64,000 nt of DNA from Rhinopomastus cyanomelas (lineage: Eukaryota > Chordata > Aves > Bucerotiformes > Rhinopomastidae). The position numbers and the translations under genes are program-made. The notes beneath the pieces were generated by a model. It was not told the origin of the DNA. It saw nothing but the letters and a program-made list of their open reading frames with translations, and searched no databases. Position 1 is the stretch's first letter, and the number at the start of each line of letters is the position of its first letter. The stretch spans positions 1 through 64,000 of the forward strand of contig VXBP01001825.1 of the NCBI GenBank assembly GCA_013400115.1. The letters are read 5' to 3'. Of this stretch, positions 1 through 13,200 are shown piece after piece.

Positions 1-559
1 GGGACAAGTTCAGGGCATTGTAGTTTTATGAGGTCTTTGCAATTCTTCAGACATGGAGCTAGGACTGAGAAAAAGGACACAGATGAATGAACAATTTTGA
101 ATAACTTTCCTGAAACCTGGGGTTAATACATTGTTTGAAGTGCAAACAATACTCACTTGCTCACCTGCTAGCCAGCTGCGAGGACTTTAGGTACTAAGGT
201 TTTAGCAGTAAAATAACTTCAGTATCTTAAACCAGCTTAGTTCATGCTTAGTTTCACTAACTTGAATTAGACTGTAGATCATAGTAGGCAGTAAAGAAAT
301 ATCCTTTGACTTATATAATTAGATAGATGAAAGGGTATTACAAATCAAGGGGTTTTATGTGCCTTCATATTCTCAGAGGACATTTGTTTACCCAGAGACC
401 AGTTAGTAACTCATTAGATAACCCAGGTACTCCTATTAGAGGCTGAAATAGAGGTAGACTGGTGGAACCAGGCTCAGCAGTCTGGACAACAGCCAAATAA
501 GACCCAGATTCAGGGGGAACCTGTATCCTATAGTTCTTAGGTGGAGGACAGAAGCCCAA
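1..559. other. Left edge, no recognised gene; possible CR1 ORF1 upstream sequence
   Basis: AT-rich sequence without a supportable coding region to about 360. From about 366 the forward frame becomes less AT-rich and may be the 5' part of the CR1 ORF1 that becomes recognisable after 560, but it carries several stops and I cannot place it firmly. The 82-codon reverse reading frame here overlaps that CR1 sequence and looks like a chance opening. Confidence 0.4.
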
Positions 560-568
560 GTAGAAGGG

Positions 569-823
569 GTGACTGGAGACAAGTGCAGGGTCATGGCAGA
601 AGGTGAGTACCACCCTTGCCTGACACCTCCTCAGTTGCCACTGAGTAATAGATATAACCCTCTATTGAAAGACAGCCAGTCTAATAAGGATATAGAGGAT
701 AGAGAACCCATGCTGGAGGTCCTGGCAAGTAATATGATGACCTCCTCCACAAAGAAGAGAAGGGTCCTAGTTATTGGAGACTCGTTTCTGAAAATCAGGT
801 GGCCTCTTGCTGTCCTAGAGTGA
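569..823 (+). pseudogene. CR1 ORF1 remnant with SGNH-esterase block I
   Basis: Open for 84 codons. The piece LPLSNRYNPL (residues 25-34) is typical of the proline-rich linker before the CR1 ORF1 esterase, and GDS at residues 70-72 holds the nucleophile serine of an SGNH hydrolase. An esterase domain in CR1 ORF1 proteins is established. Only the first catalytic block remains: a stop follows 12 residues after GDS, and the next recognisable protein is the ORF2 endonuclease only about 60 bases on, so blocks II-V, including the Asn and Asp/His positions, are lost. The ATG is just the first in the open frame and is not a real start. It cannot encode an active enzyme. Confidence 0.75.
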
Positions 824-846
824 AATTGAAACGTTCAGCTCTCTCC

Positions 847-1807
847 CTGAAATGCCTGTACACCAATGCACACAGCATGGGGAATAAGCAGGAGGACTTA
901 GAAATCTGTGTCCAGTTAGGTGATTATGATTTGGTGGCAATTAAGGAGATGTGGTGACTGGAATGTGGTCATGGACAGCTATGTCCTTTTTAGGAGGGAA
1001 AGGTCAGCAAGGCGGGTTGGAGGAGTTGCTCTCTACATGAGAGAGCAGCTGGAATATATTGAGTTCTGTCCAGGGACAGCAGAGGACAGAGCTGAGAGTT
1101 TGTGGGTGAGGATTAAGGGGCAGGCGGGCATGGGTGACACTGTTGTGGGTGTCTATTACAGACCAGACCAGAATGAGGAAGTTGATGAAGTCTTCTACAG
1201 CCAGCTGGCGGCAGCCTCACATCTATCAGCCCTGGTTCTCGTGGGGGATTGTAACTACGCAGATATTTGTTGGATGACCCACTCAGCGAGCCACCCACAG
1301 TCCAAGAGGTTCCTCCAGTGCATTGGTGACAATTTCCTGATGGAAATGGTGGAAGAGCCCACTAGGAGAGGAACACTGCTGGATCTTGTCCTCACCAACA
1401 AGGCGGGTCTGGCTGAAGCAGTAAAGGTTGGGGGTTGCCTTGGTTGCAGCGACCACGAGACGGTGGAGTTCAGGGTCTCGTGTGGTAGGGACAGAATAGC
1501 TACCAGAACCACAACCCTGGACTTCAGGAGGGCCAACTTTGGCCTTTTCAAGCAATTGCTAGGGGAAATCCCATGGGACAGGGTACTGGCATGTAAAGGG
1601 GCCCAAGTGAGCTGGTTAACATTCAAAGACTACTTTTTTGAAACACAACACAAGCATCCCAACAGGAAAGAAGTCAAGAAAGGGAACCAGAAGACCTTTG
1701 TGGTTAAACAGGGAGCTGCTGGCAAACTGAAAAAGAAAACTTATAGGTCATGGAAGGAGGGGATGGCCATTTGCGATAATTATAAAGGCTCTGGTGAGAG
1801 AATGTAA
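847..1807 (+). pseudogene. CR1 ORF2 apurinic-type endonuclease domain (nearly open, frameshifted near its start)
   Basis: The endonuclease nicks target DNA to prime LINE reverse transcription. It is recognisable from 847, where the metal-site motif TNAHSMGNK is read. The frame runs through VAIKEMW (the region of the catalytic Glu) to a stop at about 954, and a frameshift there moves the rest into the long frame 920-1807 (295 codons). In that frame: VGGVALYMREQL (33-44), YYRP (79-82), GDCN (109-112, the GD-N catalytic block), DLVLTN (155-160) and SDHE (177-180, with the catalytic Asp-His). From there it continues into the linker with DFRRANFGLF and a stretch matching the CR1 domain before RT. 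Catalytic residues after the frameshift look kept, so decay is moderate. The Met at 920 lies in the shifted frame upstream and is not a natural start. Confidence 0.9.
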
Positions 1808-1895
1808 GGATGCAGCTAGAAAAGCCAAGGCCTCCTTAGAATTAATCCTTGCAAAAGAGGTCAGAAGCAACAAAAAGGGCTTCTTCAGATACATT

Positions 1896-2470
1896 GCTGG
1901 TGGACAGCAGGATGGCCATTAGCCATCAGTGTGCTTTTGTGGCCAAGAGAGCCAACAGCATACTGGGGTGGATCAGCGTGGGGGGGGGTTAGCAGATCAA
2001 GAGAGATTCTTCTCCCCCTCTACTCTGCCCTGATGAGACCACATTGGAGTATTGTGTCCAGTTCTGGGCCACTCAGTTCAAGAGGGATGTGGAGATGCTG
2101 GAGGGAGTCCAGCATAGAGCAACAAGGATGGTGAACAAAGTGGAGCACCTCTGTTATGAGGAGAGGCTGAGAGAGCTGGGTCTATTTAGCTTAGAGAAGA
2201 CTGAGGGGTGGCCTCATTAATGTTGATAAATATGTCAAACATGAGTGTCAGGAGGATGGAGCCAGGCTTTTCTCAATGTCGTCTAGTGATAGGACGAGGG
2301 GCAATGGTTGTAAGCTGGAACATAAGAGATTCCACATCAATATGAGAAGGAGCTTCTTCCCAGTGAGGGTGACAGGGCACTGGAAGGGGCTGCCCAGGGT
2401 GGTTGTGGAGTCCCCTTCATTGGAGATGTTTAAAACCCGCCTGGATGTGTTCCTGTGTGACTTGGTCTAA
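1896..2470 (+). pseudogene. CR1 ORF2 C-terminal region
   Basis: Begins with DSRMAISHQCAF right after the deletion junction. It then matches the post-palm part of CR1 ORF2 in three shifting frames: LLPLYSALMRPHWSIV, GMWRCWRESSIEQQGW, and finally an open frame 2276-2470 with SSDRTRGNGCKLEHKRF, VTGHWKGLPRVVVESPSLEMFK and the terminal FLCDLV before the stop. It closely parallels the intact copy at 50062-50796. No catalytic residues of RT lie here. At least two frameshifts separate the pieces. Confidence 0.88.
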
Positions 2471-2551
2471 GTGATCCTGCTGTTGTAGGGGGATTTGGCT
2501 AGATGATCTTTCAAGGTCCTTTCCAATCCCTAATGATTCTGTGATTCTATA

Positions 2552-5500
2552 TTCCTGGGTTCTCTTGTGAGACGATTCAGCAATTGCTCTCTCTTTGAAA
2601 TGCTTTACTTTCCATGGCACTCGTCCTAGCTGATTCTTTGTGGTGAAGACAAAATAACATTTTAATGGTATTTTAAGGAGGGAAAAGTGTAAATATTCTT
2701 TTAATAGTGTTTCTGATAATTATTTTTATACACATATTTTGCATATTCCCTATGTATATGATAAAACCTTATTCTAGAATATAAAGATTAGAATCCTACC
2801 TGACTATTTTTCTAGGCTAAAACACTGTGCAGGGTGTGCAAGTGTGTATACGTGTTACTTCCTATCACGTTTCTCCCTATTTTCCTTTAAACTACAGTAT
2901 ATCAGTTCAGTTTTCAATTTGGGATTTTTTTAATTTATGAAGTAATCTACTCAACACTTGTTTCACCAGTAAATTTAAAATAAAAATAAAATCTAGTCTA
3001 AAAGGATTTAGGCCAAAAGATATATCTTTTTTGTGGTTGAATATGACTTTTTTCTCACCTACTTGCTTTTAGACCAGAAGAGAGTAGGATTATCCCTTCA
3101 GACTAAGACTGAGCTATAATCCTGATATTGGACATAAGGACTGATTCTATGATTGGCAATGTCAGATGATGTGTTGCCTGAAAAACTTAAGGCTGCAACA
3201 CAGGGAATTCCAGTGATATGAATGCACTTTGGGATGGCATTGAAAATTTAAATTTCAAGCCTACTGAGTTACTGTGGCAGCTGACACATTGGATATTGTC
3301 ATATTTAATTAAGAGATAATACTCATGGTTAAGGATTATATATGCAGCAATAAATGTCTTTTGCAAGTAATTAAATGCCACAGTGAAGGTAGGCATATGA
3401 CAACATCAAATCTGTTTAGAGCAAATAGTATGAAGTGTGTTTAAAAGAAAGTAACTGTTCACAGGAGAGGAACAGATGGACATGGAGCGCAGGCTCTATA
3501 AATAACAAAATATCACTCAGTCTGTAGTACGAAAAGCAGTGCTAAAGATCTAGAAGCAAAATTCACCACCCCAAAGATCAGTGCATATAAGCTTGGCGGA
3601 TATCCTGCTGGGAGCTGTTTTCCAGATTCTGGAGACAGTTGATGGGAGGCATCACTGTGAGGGAGGTGTTAGGACACCTATTTCAATGTGTCTACCAAGG
3701 TACATAGTGGTAGTACTACTTCCTGGTAGAGTGGGCTCAAACAATTGCATTGATGAATTATTTCAAGGGAACTACTTTTTCTAGCCATGATGAGAAAGAA
3801 TAACAAGCTTATTAAGAGATAGGATGCCCAGCAGCAGAATCTGTTCTTCATTGAGCAAAGTTTGACATTTTGAGCTCAAGAGAAGAACAGATGATTTACA
3901 GAGTTTCTACAGTGAAATAAAATGCAAAGTCAGTGATCTGATTTGATTTTTGCAAAAATCCCCTCCTCCTCCTCCAACTAAGAGGAGGAATTAAATTAGC
4001 AACGGCTAACATTACTAAAAGACTGTTAGCTTTGTGAAAAGAAACTGTTAGGGAAGAATTTGGTTTTGATAGCAGTTCTTTTTTTTTCATTTTTGTTTAG
4101 GATTGTCTGTGTTCATTATTAGCTGAGCATTTGTCATTTCGATCACTGCCATATTAACAGACAATTTTTTAAAGTGACTTGTCAAAAACAGTGTCCTCCT
4201 GCTAATTAGCTTACTTAATGAAGAAGTTGGAACTGCTGGTTTTTTCAGCAAATCCTGTTTTCTTTTTAACAGTACATTTGGATGAGAAAAGATTATTTAA
4301 GTCTATTCGGTACTCATTTAGTCTGTAAACTACACAAAGGTTACTATACAGCATTGAATCTTCCAGTCAAAGACTTCACTCTTTTTCCTTGGTTTACGTA
4401 GTAACAAAACTGTTCTGAAAAATGACATGAGGAACTAAAAGCAGAAGGAATTAAAGGTGAATAGTTAGGTGATATCCATCTGTAAGCAAACCCAGTCTAA
4501 ATCTGGGTGGACTTCTTGAATCAGATTTTAGTGAGATAGATCAGATTGCATTCTCTAATCAACTCTATACAAGAAGACTTGATTATTAAAAACAATGTAA
4601 CCACCGATCTAAAATGTGAATAAAATACGCTTCTTCCTGACGAGCTACCCCATAACATGTACATCTCTTTGAAATGTAACTGTTCAATGACAAAGAGCAT
4701 TGGAATTAGTTCCAGTATGTACTTCATACCTGTTTTGTGGATTTTGCTGTGTTTAGGTGAATAATTTAATTCTGAAAGTTGGTTGAAATTATCTTATGCT
4801 GCTTCCAAGGTATTTAATCACAGAGTGCAACCTTCTCAACAGCATGTGAGTTGATAAAGAAATATTGTAAGCACTTCCATGGTTACAACATCAGCTCATG
4901 GGGCTACTAAATTGCACATAAATTGTTTCTTAGGACATGACACAAAGCGAGTCTTACTGCAGACAGATATAGTTTTGCATGTTCTTTACACATTCTTTCC
5001 ACTTACTTGTGTGATATTCCATATATACTTGTAATAGTCTTCTTTTCGTTTGACTGGTGTTTTTCATTTGTGACTTCATAAGATTCTACAAGCCTTCTGT
5101 GGAATCAGATCTATGTACATTTTATGAAATAGCTCAAAACCCTAAAAGTTTCTATAAAGTTTTATGTGAAACTCATATTTTCATTAATGTTTCAGCTATT
5201 ACAAAAGTGTAAATGAGAAATAATGAATAAAAGTAATTTATGGAAAGTAATACAAATATCATCCCAATGATTAATTGCAACTAGTCACTGGCTTTCCTGG
5301 ATAAACAAAGATATCTGCAGTTCATTTATAATCTGTAGGGTTAAAGACCTCTTCTGTCTAGAGAAAGTTTTGGGAAGCCATGTTGTCTCTAAGAGATCCC
5401 ATCACACTTCCTGAAATCTTTCCCTCCACAAAGAAGCCAACCTCTTCCCTACACTATGAATTAGCTGCCAGAGTAATTTCTTCTCAAAAGCATCTTTTGT

Positions 5501-8500
5501 CCAGTCTCATCAGAGTAAAATAAACAACTGTTTGAAAAAAATCTTGAAACATTTTTTGTGCAAATATACATCCTAGGGCAAAGCCAGCGTACCTTTAAGT
5601 TTTGATCTTTGCAAGACTCTTTCATGACATTTTTTCTGAATTCTCTTTACTTATGTAATAGTTCTCGACATGGATAGTTTATTGCACATTGTGAAAGCAA
5701 TGTAATATACCAGCATTGCAGTTGAGGTATATTTCTCTCTCTGAAAATATTGTAAGCAAAGTTTATTTGATTTAACCAACTTATTCAGCCATACAGAGCT
5801 TGGACTTCCATCTTCAGTGTCCATGATATTGTTTTTCATTGCCTTTGCAGGTCTAATCCAAATAATGTATGTGTGATTCTGATAGTTAATAGAATCACAT
5901 GAACATATGAGCAAATATGATGGAGAGCTGGATTTAGTTTCTGACAGCATATTTCAAACATAGTGATTCAGGACTCTGGAATGAGAGACATTAACATGTC
6001 CATTTATTCTTTGGACAGTATGTGAAGGCTTTTACTGCTCAGGAAGTAGAGCAGTAAATTCAATGAACTTGGTAAAACAATAGAGATAAAATTTTTTCTC
6101 TCTCTGTTCTAAGGATGCTTAAAGTCCTGTATGTCCTCAGTGATTTTGATTCTTTTTATTTTCAGGTTTTTATGTTTTTCTCTGCTCCATTTAGACTTAA
6201 GACTAAAATTGTAGGGCTTTTTTGAAGTATATAGAATCTGTGTTCTTTTGGCCTGTTTCTGGAGCTGTTTCTGAATAAAACTTTGCCTTCAAAAAAAGGG
6301 CATAAAAGATTTAATATTAAGCATTTTTAAGTTGATAATTAATGAAGCATATGAACCATTTTGTTGTTATTCACAGGCAAAGCCAGGCTTTTGCTTCTGT
6401 TTATTGTTTACTGGTTAGGAACATTTACGCCTTCAACTTCAGCTATTTCCATTTCAGGGAATGTTTCTTAGGAGCCATTAGATTACTTTTCCTCAGCAGC
6501 AATGGTTCCCTGGAGACTAGTAGAATCGACTCAGCAGTTGATGTGACAGCTGATGGAAAAATGGGTACAAAAGGCTTTGAGGCACTGGTCAGGTTTGTGT
6601 AAGATAATGAGGATCCATACTGACCTCCAAAGAGAAGAGACAGAAGTCCAGGTGTCAAGTTTCCAGGCTTTCCTGATGCTTCTCTCAAGGTCGAGGCAAT
6701 GGCTGCCTCAACTCTGGCTGAGAGGTTGAGTCACTGAGTGAAATTCCTGTGGAAGAAGATGAATAGGCAGTGTGCCATCACAAACACAAACTGATATCAC
6801 AAAAGGATATTTACTGAGATCTTTCAGAAGCCAGAGGCCTGTCTTCCTACTGTTACCTAGAAGTAGGCATTGACAGAAAATACTCTTGAATGGATAAAGG
6901 GTGATGACTCTCAAGATGGGAAAGCTTGTGATTTCTGGCAGTGGAAAAAAAAGGTTTTGTCTGCTGCCAGATATGACCCTACAAAACAGGGATAGAGTCC
7001 CTTGAATTTGGTGTATAACATCTTCTGTCATGTTTCCCATTAATCATTTAGCTCGGTGAGCATTCCTGTCTGTCATAAGTCAACAAAAAGCAGATAAATC
7101 AGCTAGCTGACACGCTAGAAACAGGGACATTTTACGTAGTTTTAGTTGGCAGTAAGTTTTTATTTTCTTAATAGAAGTAAGAAGAAATAATTAGTATTAA
7201 CAAGCTACATGGGAAAGGTGAACATTTTTCTGTGTCAGAGCACAGAGGCCACTTGGGGGAAAAGGCACATGATCATTGATAAATGATCTACTTCTGTCAA
7301 AGAAACAAGATGAAAAATTTATGAGTCAAGCAACCATAGGAATAGAATGAGGAAGGATTTGTACAAGACTTGGGAGGAAGGGGGATATTCTGTGTGCTTC
7401 ATCAAAGCTAATAACCAGGGACAAAACATTTTCATGAGCAGCGAGAAAACACAGATGATCAGCCCAACAATAGAATGAGACTAATGGCATAATAGCTCAA
7501 TTAAAGTTAAGTTGTAACTTAGTGTTTTGACTCAGGTTAAGATATAAATGGGAGAAATCTTACTTTTAAATACATGGCATATTAGCTCATAAAACCCACA
7601 CATGTATATATAGATTAAAGGTGTGGTTGAAAAAAATTGTAAAGTGCAAGTGCAATTTAAAGTAATAAAAGAGATGAGGGGGAGGTTTAAGGGATATTTT
7701 CTCAACAACAGTACTTACTGGGAAGGTCAAAGAATTGCTGGGCAGTTCTATGAGTGCAGGCAAACAATCTGAGTATGAGAGAAAGGTAGATGTTAAGAAC
7801 AGATATTTGAGAAAGAACTGAAGAGCATTCTTTATTCAATATAGACAAGGAGGAGAGCTGAACAGAGAACAAATCAGATAATATTTTCTGTGTTAGAAAG
7901 TGACATTTTAATATATGGCATCTTCTAATAATCAGTTCCTAGGCAAAATAAATTCTATACGTGGAATTCTGTGGAGGAAGAAGGTTGTTGCTACATAAGG
8001 AGATAGGTAAAAACAAAAGAACAGTCTAAACTGTCTGTATGGGGAAGACAATAATTGATACTGAAAAGGCCAGAGGGAATCACCTACAGATTTTCATTGG
8101 AACACGTAAGAAAAGTGTGCTGAAGAGACATCATTACTAAGGTGTTGCCTGCATGCCAGAATATCAACGTACGTAATGCACGGGATGGTGCTATAAGACT
8201 GAAAGTTGGAACTGAAATGAAATGTAATAACACAAAGTAGTTAATGAACTTAAAGATTAATTATGAAGGTATTGTGTATAAATTAGGTTAAGGTGAAAGA
8301 CTGTTAGAGCATGATCCAAATTTATTAGTTTATCACAGGATGCTTGTTTGTCATGACTGTGATACTGTGAAAAGCAGACCAAGAACTTTGTTGAGGAGCA
8401 TATTTTCAAGGAAATTTTTATATTGTTCTGTAAAGCAGAACTCAGAAGGAAACAAATGCAGCGAATACATCCTACAGGGTTAAGTGAACATTATACAGTG

Positions 8501-11500
8501 TTAGAGGAAGTCAAAACAGTAACTAGTTGAACACAAGTAGGCAATGTTTTCAATGAATGTGACAACAATCGTATTACCATACAGAAGTGCAGACAGGAAC
8601 ATGAAGAAGAAAAAGTACTGTTTAGCAAAGGAATATGAGATAGACATGTGAATTTAGGACTGATGTTAGAGGAAATTTTGACTTAGTAAATTCATGGAAT
8701 AGCAACTTACAAGGACTTTTGGAGTTGAGAAGATATGGTTAAAAAGTTATTAATGAGGATTAGATCAAAGAGCAGGAAACTCAGCATACAGGGTAAGGAA
8801 GAATCTTTAGTCGTCTGTGTACTTCTACATTTTTTAAAAAGGAAACCCAAACAATTACTTCAGAACGAAATTTTCTGCTTTTTAAAAAGAATAAGACCTA
8901 TTGTGCAACCTCACTCATACAGAATGGTTGTGCTGGACATGAATAAAAATGTTCACAGAGATTATGTGAAATATAAAAACAGGTGAGAAAGAGCATAGTA
9001 GTAACACAGAAGTTCAAAGCTTCTCCTTGTAGAAACTTTTTCTTAGGCTTCTCCCAAACTTTTCATTTTGACTGCAAAACACAGATTTTAACACAAAAAA
9101 GAACATTTTTTCTTGTGATCTGTTGAGATTTTGGGTTGAGATTTTTTTGTATGTGTGTGTGTTTTTTCAGTTTTGGTCTTTTGTTGTGGTTTGTTTTTTT
9201 TGTTGTTTATTTTCATTTTATTTATGCCTGGGATTGGTTTGATGTGGGGTTTGGGGTGTTTCGGTTTTGGAGGGTAGAGTTGCTTTTTGTATTCTGGAGC
9301 TGCTTTTGACATAAAACAATTTCACTCCTTGATACATTTATTTATTTTCACTGAAGGGCTACTGCATTGTCAGCTTAGTGATACAACACACAGAAGTTTT
9401 GGCGTGAACACCAAACCAGGAGGCATGATTTCTAGAAATGTCTTTACTTTTCAAAATCCAATCCACATGCTTATTGTTGCCCAGAGAAACATTGTTGCTC
9501 ATCTATCAGATTGTTTGGATCAGGTAGGGAAACTCAGAATCATGACTAGAGTCATGACCACACACATCCTGCTGTCTAAACAGCTGAACAATGAACCTTG
9601 CATTCTGTGACAGTTTTAAAAGTCATATATCTTGCATTCATAAGGGACAGAATATTAAGGAGTTACTTAATAATAAACCAAATATGTCTTTATTAATACA
9701 CTGGAAAGAAAGAATCACATTCTAATATGATTTTAATGAAATTCAAATAAGGATACTTTAATATGACATACTCCCATGGATATGAAATCCCATTGGTTTT
9801 GAATCCATTCCTCCTCATCTTACTCAAAGTTAGTGACTTGGATCAGTCTGTGTGTTTTCAAGTACTGTTCTATAAATCTAATGGCTTTGATTTTTGTTGG
9901 TGATGCTGCACATTGAAGTTTATTTGCCAAAACCAAAGTTCATTTCATTTTTGCCTCTCTCATATGGCAAATTCTTTGTCAGTGGAGTTTAAAAAATGGT
10001 GCTATAATAAAGGCAAAAATATACTTCAATTTCAGTGACAAATGACACATGTCAGCTATGAACATAGGTAGACCAATTTATGTACAGAAATAAAATTCAT
10101 TCTCTGACACAGTGTTTTCTTTTTTTACACCTATTGGTTTTAACCTCATCTAAAGCACCATATACAGCTGAATCAAGTGTTATTAAGATTATATTGTTAG
10201 TGCAAAACACACTGGTTATTGCACAAATATGAACAAAATAGTAAAAAGCACCTTTATAGTTCATACAATAACAAAAGTAGATTCTATTTTTTTTAATAAA
10301 TCTAAACATAAGACAAATGGTTGAAAGTAACTTTTTAAAACTAGAAGTGTGTAGCGACTATTGATAGGAATTTATTAGCTTACATAAATGAATACGCAGT
10401 TACATTGTCGACTTCAGATGTTCTATTATGCTACCTTTAATAAATTGAGGTCATTAATATTTACCAATTTTTTTTTCTCTTTTTAAAGTAGAAATTTATC
10501 TCAATCTTGTCTTCCCCATTAAAGTACTGCTTAACAGTGGGGGGAAAAAATCCAGCCAAAAAACACCAAGAAAATTATTCAGATTTTAGTTACTTCTAAA
10601 ATGTTTACAAATCTGTGTTGGGATAGGGATGGGGAAATTAATTCAAGAAATGAGTACCTTCCTGTAGGAAAATCCAGGGTTCAGATATGGGTCCATGCCT
10701 TGTCACATTTAATACAAATATCTTAATAATGGAAAACCTTTCAGAAAAGTATTTTCTGTTTGTTTGGTTGGTTTGATTGGTTGGAAAGTCAAGACAAGGC
10801 AAAAGGAAAAGAAATATCCCAAATATTCCCTCCAGTTCTTATTTTGACCCTCCTACATTAAAAAAATCAATTTCACAAGGCAGACCAAAAGATTACTGGA
10901 TACAACTCTTCAGAGATATAAATCAACACTCTGATTTACATCTGATAATAAATTGGGAAAACTCATGAAGATGTAGAAACAGCCTTGACTGGATTTGTGG
11001 AGGGACTTCTTAGATGTCATGAGATATATGTCTCATAATGGCAAGTTTAGAACTATACAATTTTGGAAATCCTAATGGACAACATATCTATCTTCTGATA
11101 TTAAACAGTTGACCAGCTAGTATGAGACCTGCTTACGGTGTAGAAATTACACTAAACCCTCTGGCTTAATGCATTAAAAAATATGTGGAAATATTGTGTT
11201 ACAGTGTTACTGAAAGCAAAGAACAATGTAGGAATGCAGCCTGAAGTTTGGATTGGCACAATTATGCGGGAAAAGCTGATCAAAGAGTTAAAGCTCTGCA
11301 AATTTCTCAGCACATAAGTCATAATGTTGTAGCATTTGCCTGGCTTAATACTTAAACACATACTCAGGATCTTATTTAAATTAGATCACTGAGTGTTTTC
11401 TGCCTTTTTGCCAAATATAGGCAGAAAAGCTAATAGAAGCATGATATCCAGACTTGACCTGTAATGGTGTCAAGTTTTGACATCTTAGGTCTGGATGGCT

Positions 11501-13200
11501 TCCAAACGTCAGCATCCAGTACGAGGAAATATCCCTGATATTTCCTCCTGATATATCCTCCTAGAGCAAAATTACCAAAAAAAGTAAAAAAAAGCAGCAT
11601 ATCATTTTCTCTAATACAGAGATGATGTAATCTGAGCTGAAGCACAATATGGAGAACACAACACAAAGGCAGAGATTAAACACATGGTCTTATGTAGCTG
11701 CAATATGTTGTTATCTCCATCCCCTCGAAAGGAGAGACTTCAAGCATTTGTTTTCCTTGTGGAAATATGGTGTCCATCTTTTAGTCCATGCAATCCTCAG
11801 CATGAGCAGTTAATTTAAGGGCTAGTTCTCTGTTCCATGTACCTGCAAGCCAGTCTTCCATTTCCAGGACACTGATTCCTATGGACCTCAAATGTGGGAA
11901 AAAACTCTTTCTTCATTTCAGTGAACAACATATTGCAGGCAAAAACCTTTCCTTTGGTGATCTCTGAGGTTCCAACTTTCTTTCTTTCCATTCACCGTTT
12001 TTCAAAGGGCAAGATGTGTACTGTGCTCAGCTCCAGTGAAAAAGAATATCCTCTCTGAACAAAGACAGTATCGAAGAAGCAGCAAGAAATCAGAAACAGG
12101 AACCTCAAAACCAGTTGAACAAGTTTGCAGAGTCAAAAAAATTCTTCTTGGAATTTCAAGCCCAACATCATAAGTTGCCACAACAAATTCCCAATGCCTC
12201 AGGCAATAAACCCACTCAGATTCAAAACATAACAGTACCTAAGGGGTTATAATAACAGGCAAAGCTTAGAAGCAGAAGGGACTGCTATGGCAGTACAATG
12301 ACCATAGTTTCCTAGAGATTCCTAGATTTCTACCACCTCCGGAAGTTAGGTTGCCATGGATGCTTCCTAATTAGGCAATCAGCTTTTTGCTACTGAGCTC
12401 TGTTATGTATAACATACATATGCCTGGTACCTTTTACATAAATTCCTTGAAATCTTGAAAATCTAAAAACATCCACTTAATTGAGAGAATTTTAGATGAC
12501 ACTGACTTTTTCTTCTCTTTTTTTCAATAAGTAAAGAAATATGCGAGCAAGGGAAATATATTATTTCATGTGAATAGATGTATTTTTCTAAGTGAGAATA
12601 TAATCTGTTGATTAAACTTTGATATAAAAATTGAAACTTCTAGATGAGTTTAATAACAGTAAAGACAAAAACATGAGCCAGTAAACAGTGCCTCTTTAAA
12701 ATATAATTGTCTTTTCTTGTTTTCTAGGGCCAGAATTCCTGTCTATTTCAACAACATACATCTGGCTAACTTCTTTTGAGTCCTGTACTCTCATTTTTTA
12801 AAACAGGTTAGATGTCATTAATTACAGCAAAATAACAGAAAAACATATACTTGAGGGAGCATACTTTGCAATTGCATGTGGAAACTTTTTAAAGGATCTC
12901 AAATATTTATCCATTTCCTGCAATAACTTATGATCATCATATCTACCTATAAAAGTCATATTCCTAAATTTTCTTTGCAATGTGAAGACACTAACATTCC
13001 ATGCTGCTTTCTGTTTATGTAAGCAATCAACAATATTTTGCATGAAGTTTTTGAATATTCTGCTTTCTGATATAAAAAGATTTTAAATAGAGAGCAGGGG
13101 TTAAGGTGCTTTTTTAGAATGCATGCATCACTTACAAATCCAAAATGAAAGCACATGTATATTTGGAGCTTGAATTTAATTTATGATACTTACGGCTAGA
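2552..13200. other. AT-rich DNA with no recognised gene
   Basis: I see no exon, RNA gene or transposon that I can defend in this 10.6 kb. Reading frames reach at most about 110 codons and have the composition of chance openings in AT-rich DNA. A TG-rich stretch lies at about 9130-9285 (T and G make up almost all bases, with TGTGTGTG and GTTTT runs), and a GGTT-rich run lies at 10757-10785. Short CTCC repeats occur at 3962-3976. Old, unrecognisable repeats may well be present. Confidence 0.5.
9130..9285. repeat. T/G-rich low-complexity tract
   Basis: The forward strand is dominated by T and G, with TGTGTGTGTG, poly-T runs and TTTGGGGTG-like pieces. It gives a spurious lysine- and proline-rich reading frame on the reverse strand (9088-9312). 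Probably a decayed simple repeat. Confidence 0.6.

Larger units (their letters stand above)
560..2551 (+). mobile_element. CR1 LINE, internally deleted copy (ORF1 esterase block, ORF2 endonuclease, C-terminal end, 3' tail)
   Basis: Non-LTR retrotransposon of the CR1 clade. In order: a fragment of ORF1 ending in the SGNH-esterase block I motif VLVIGDSFL (about 763-790); the start of the ORF2 endonuclease at about 847 (TNAHSMGNK); a long endonuclease frame to 1807; the endonuclease-RT linker (NKKGFFRYIAGG, to about 1895); then a direct jump to the C-terminal part of ORF2 (QCAFVAKRANSILGW) and the 3' UTR with the tail TGATTCTGTGATTCTAT ending near 2551. The reverse transcriptase core is absent, and most of the esterase is also absent between about 800 and 840. 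Frameshifts and stops are scattered, so it is dead. The true 5' limit may lie nearer 366. CR1 elements normally carry ORF1 with an esterase and ORF2 with endonuclease plus RT; both deletions are read directly from the order of motifs. Confidence 0.93.

Noticed and set aside
6708..7040. 110-codon reverse reading frame
   Set aside because: No domain or exon context; probably chance.
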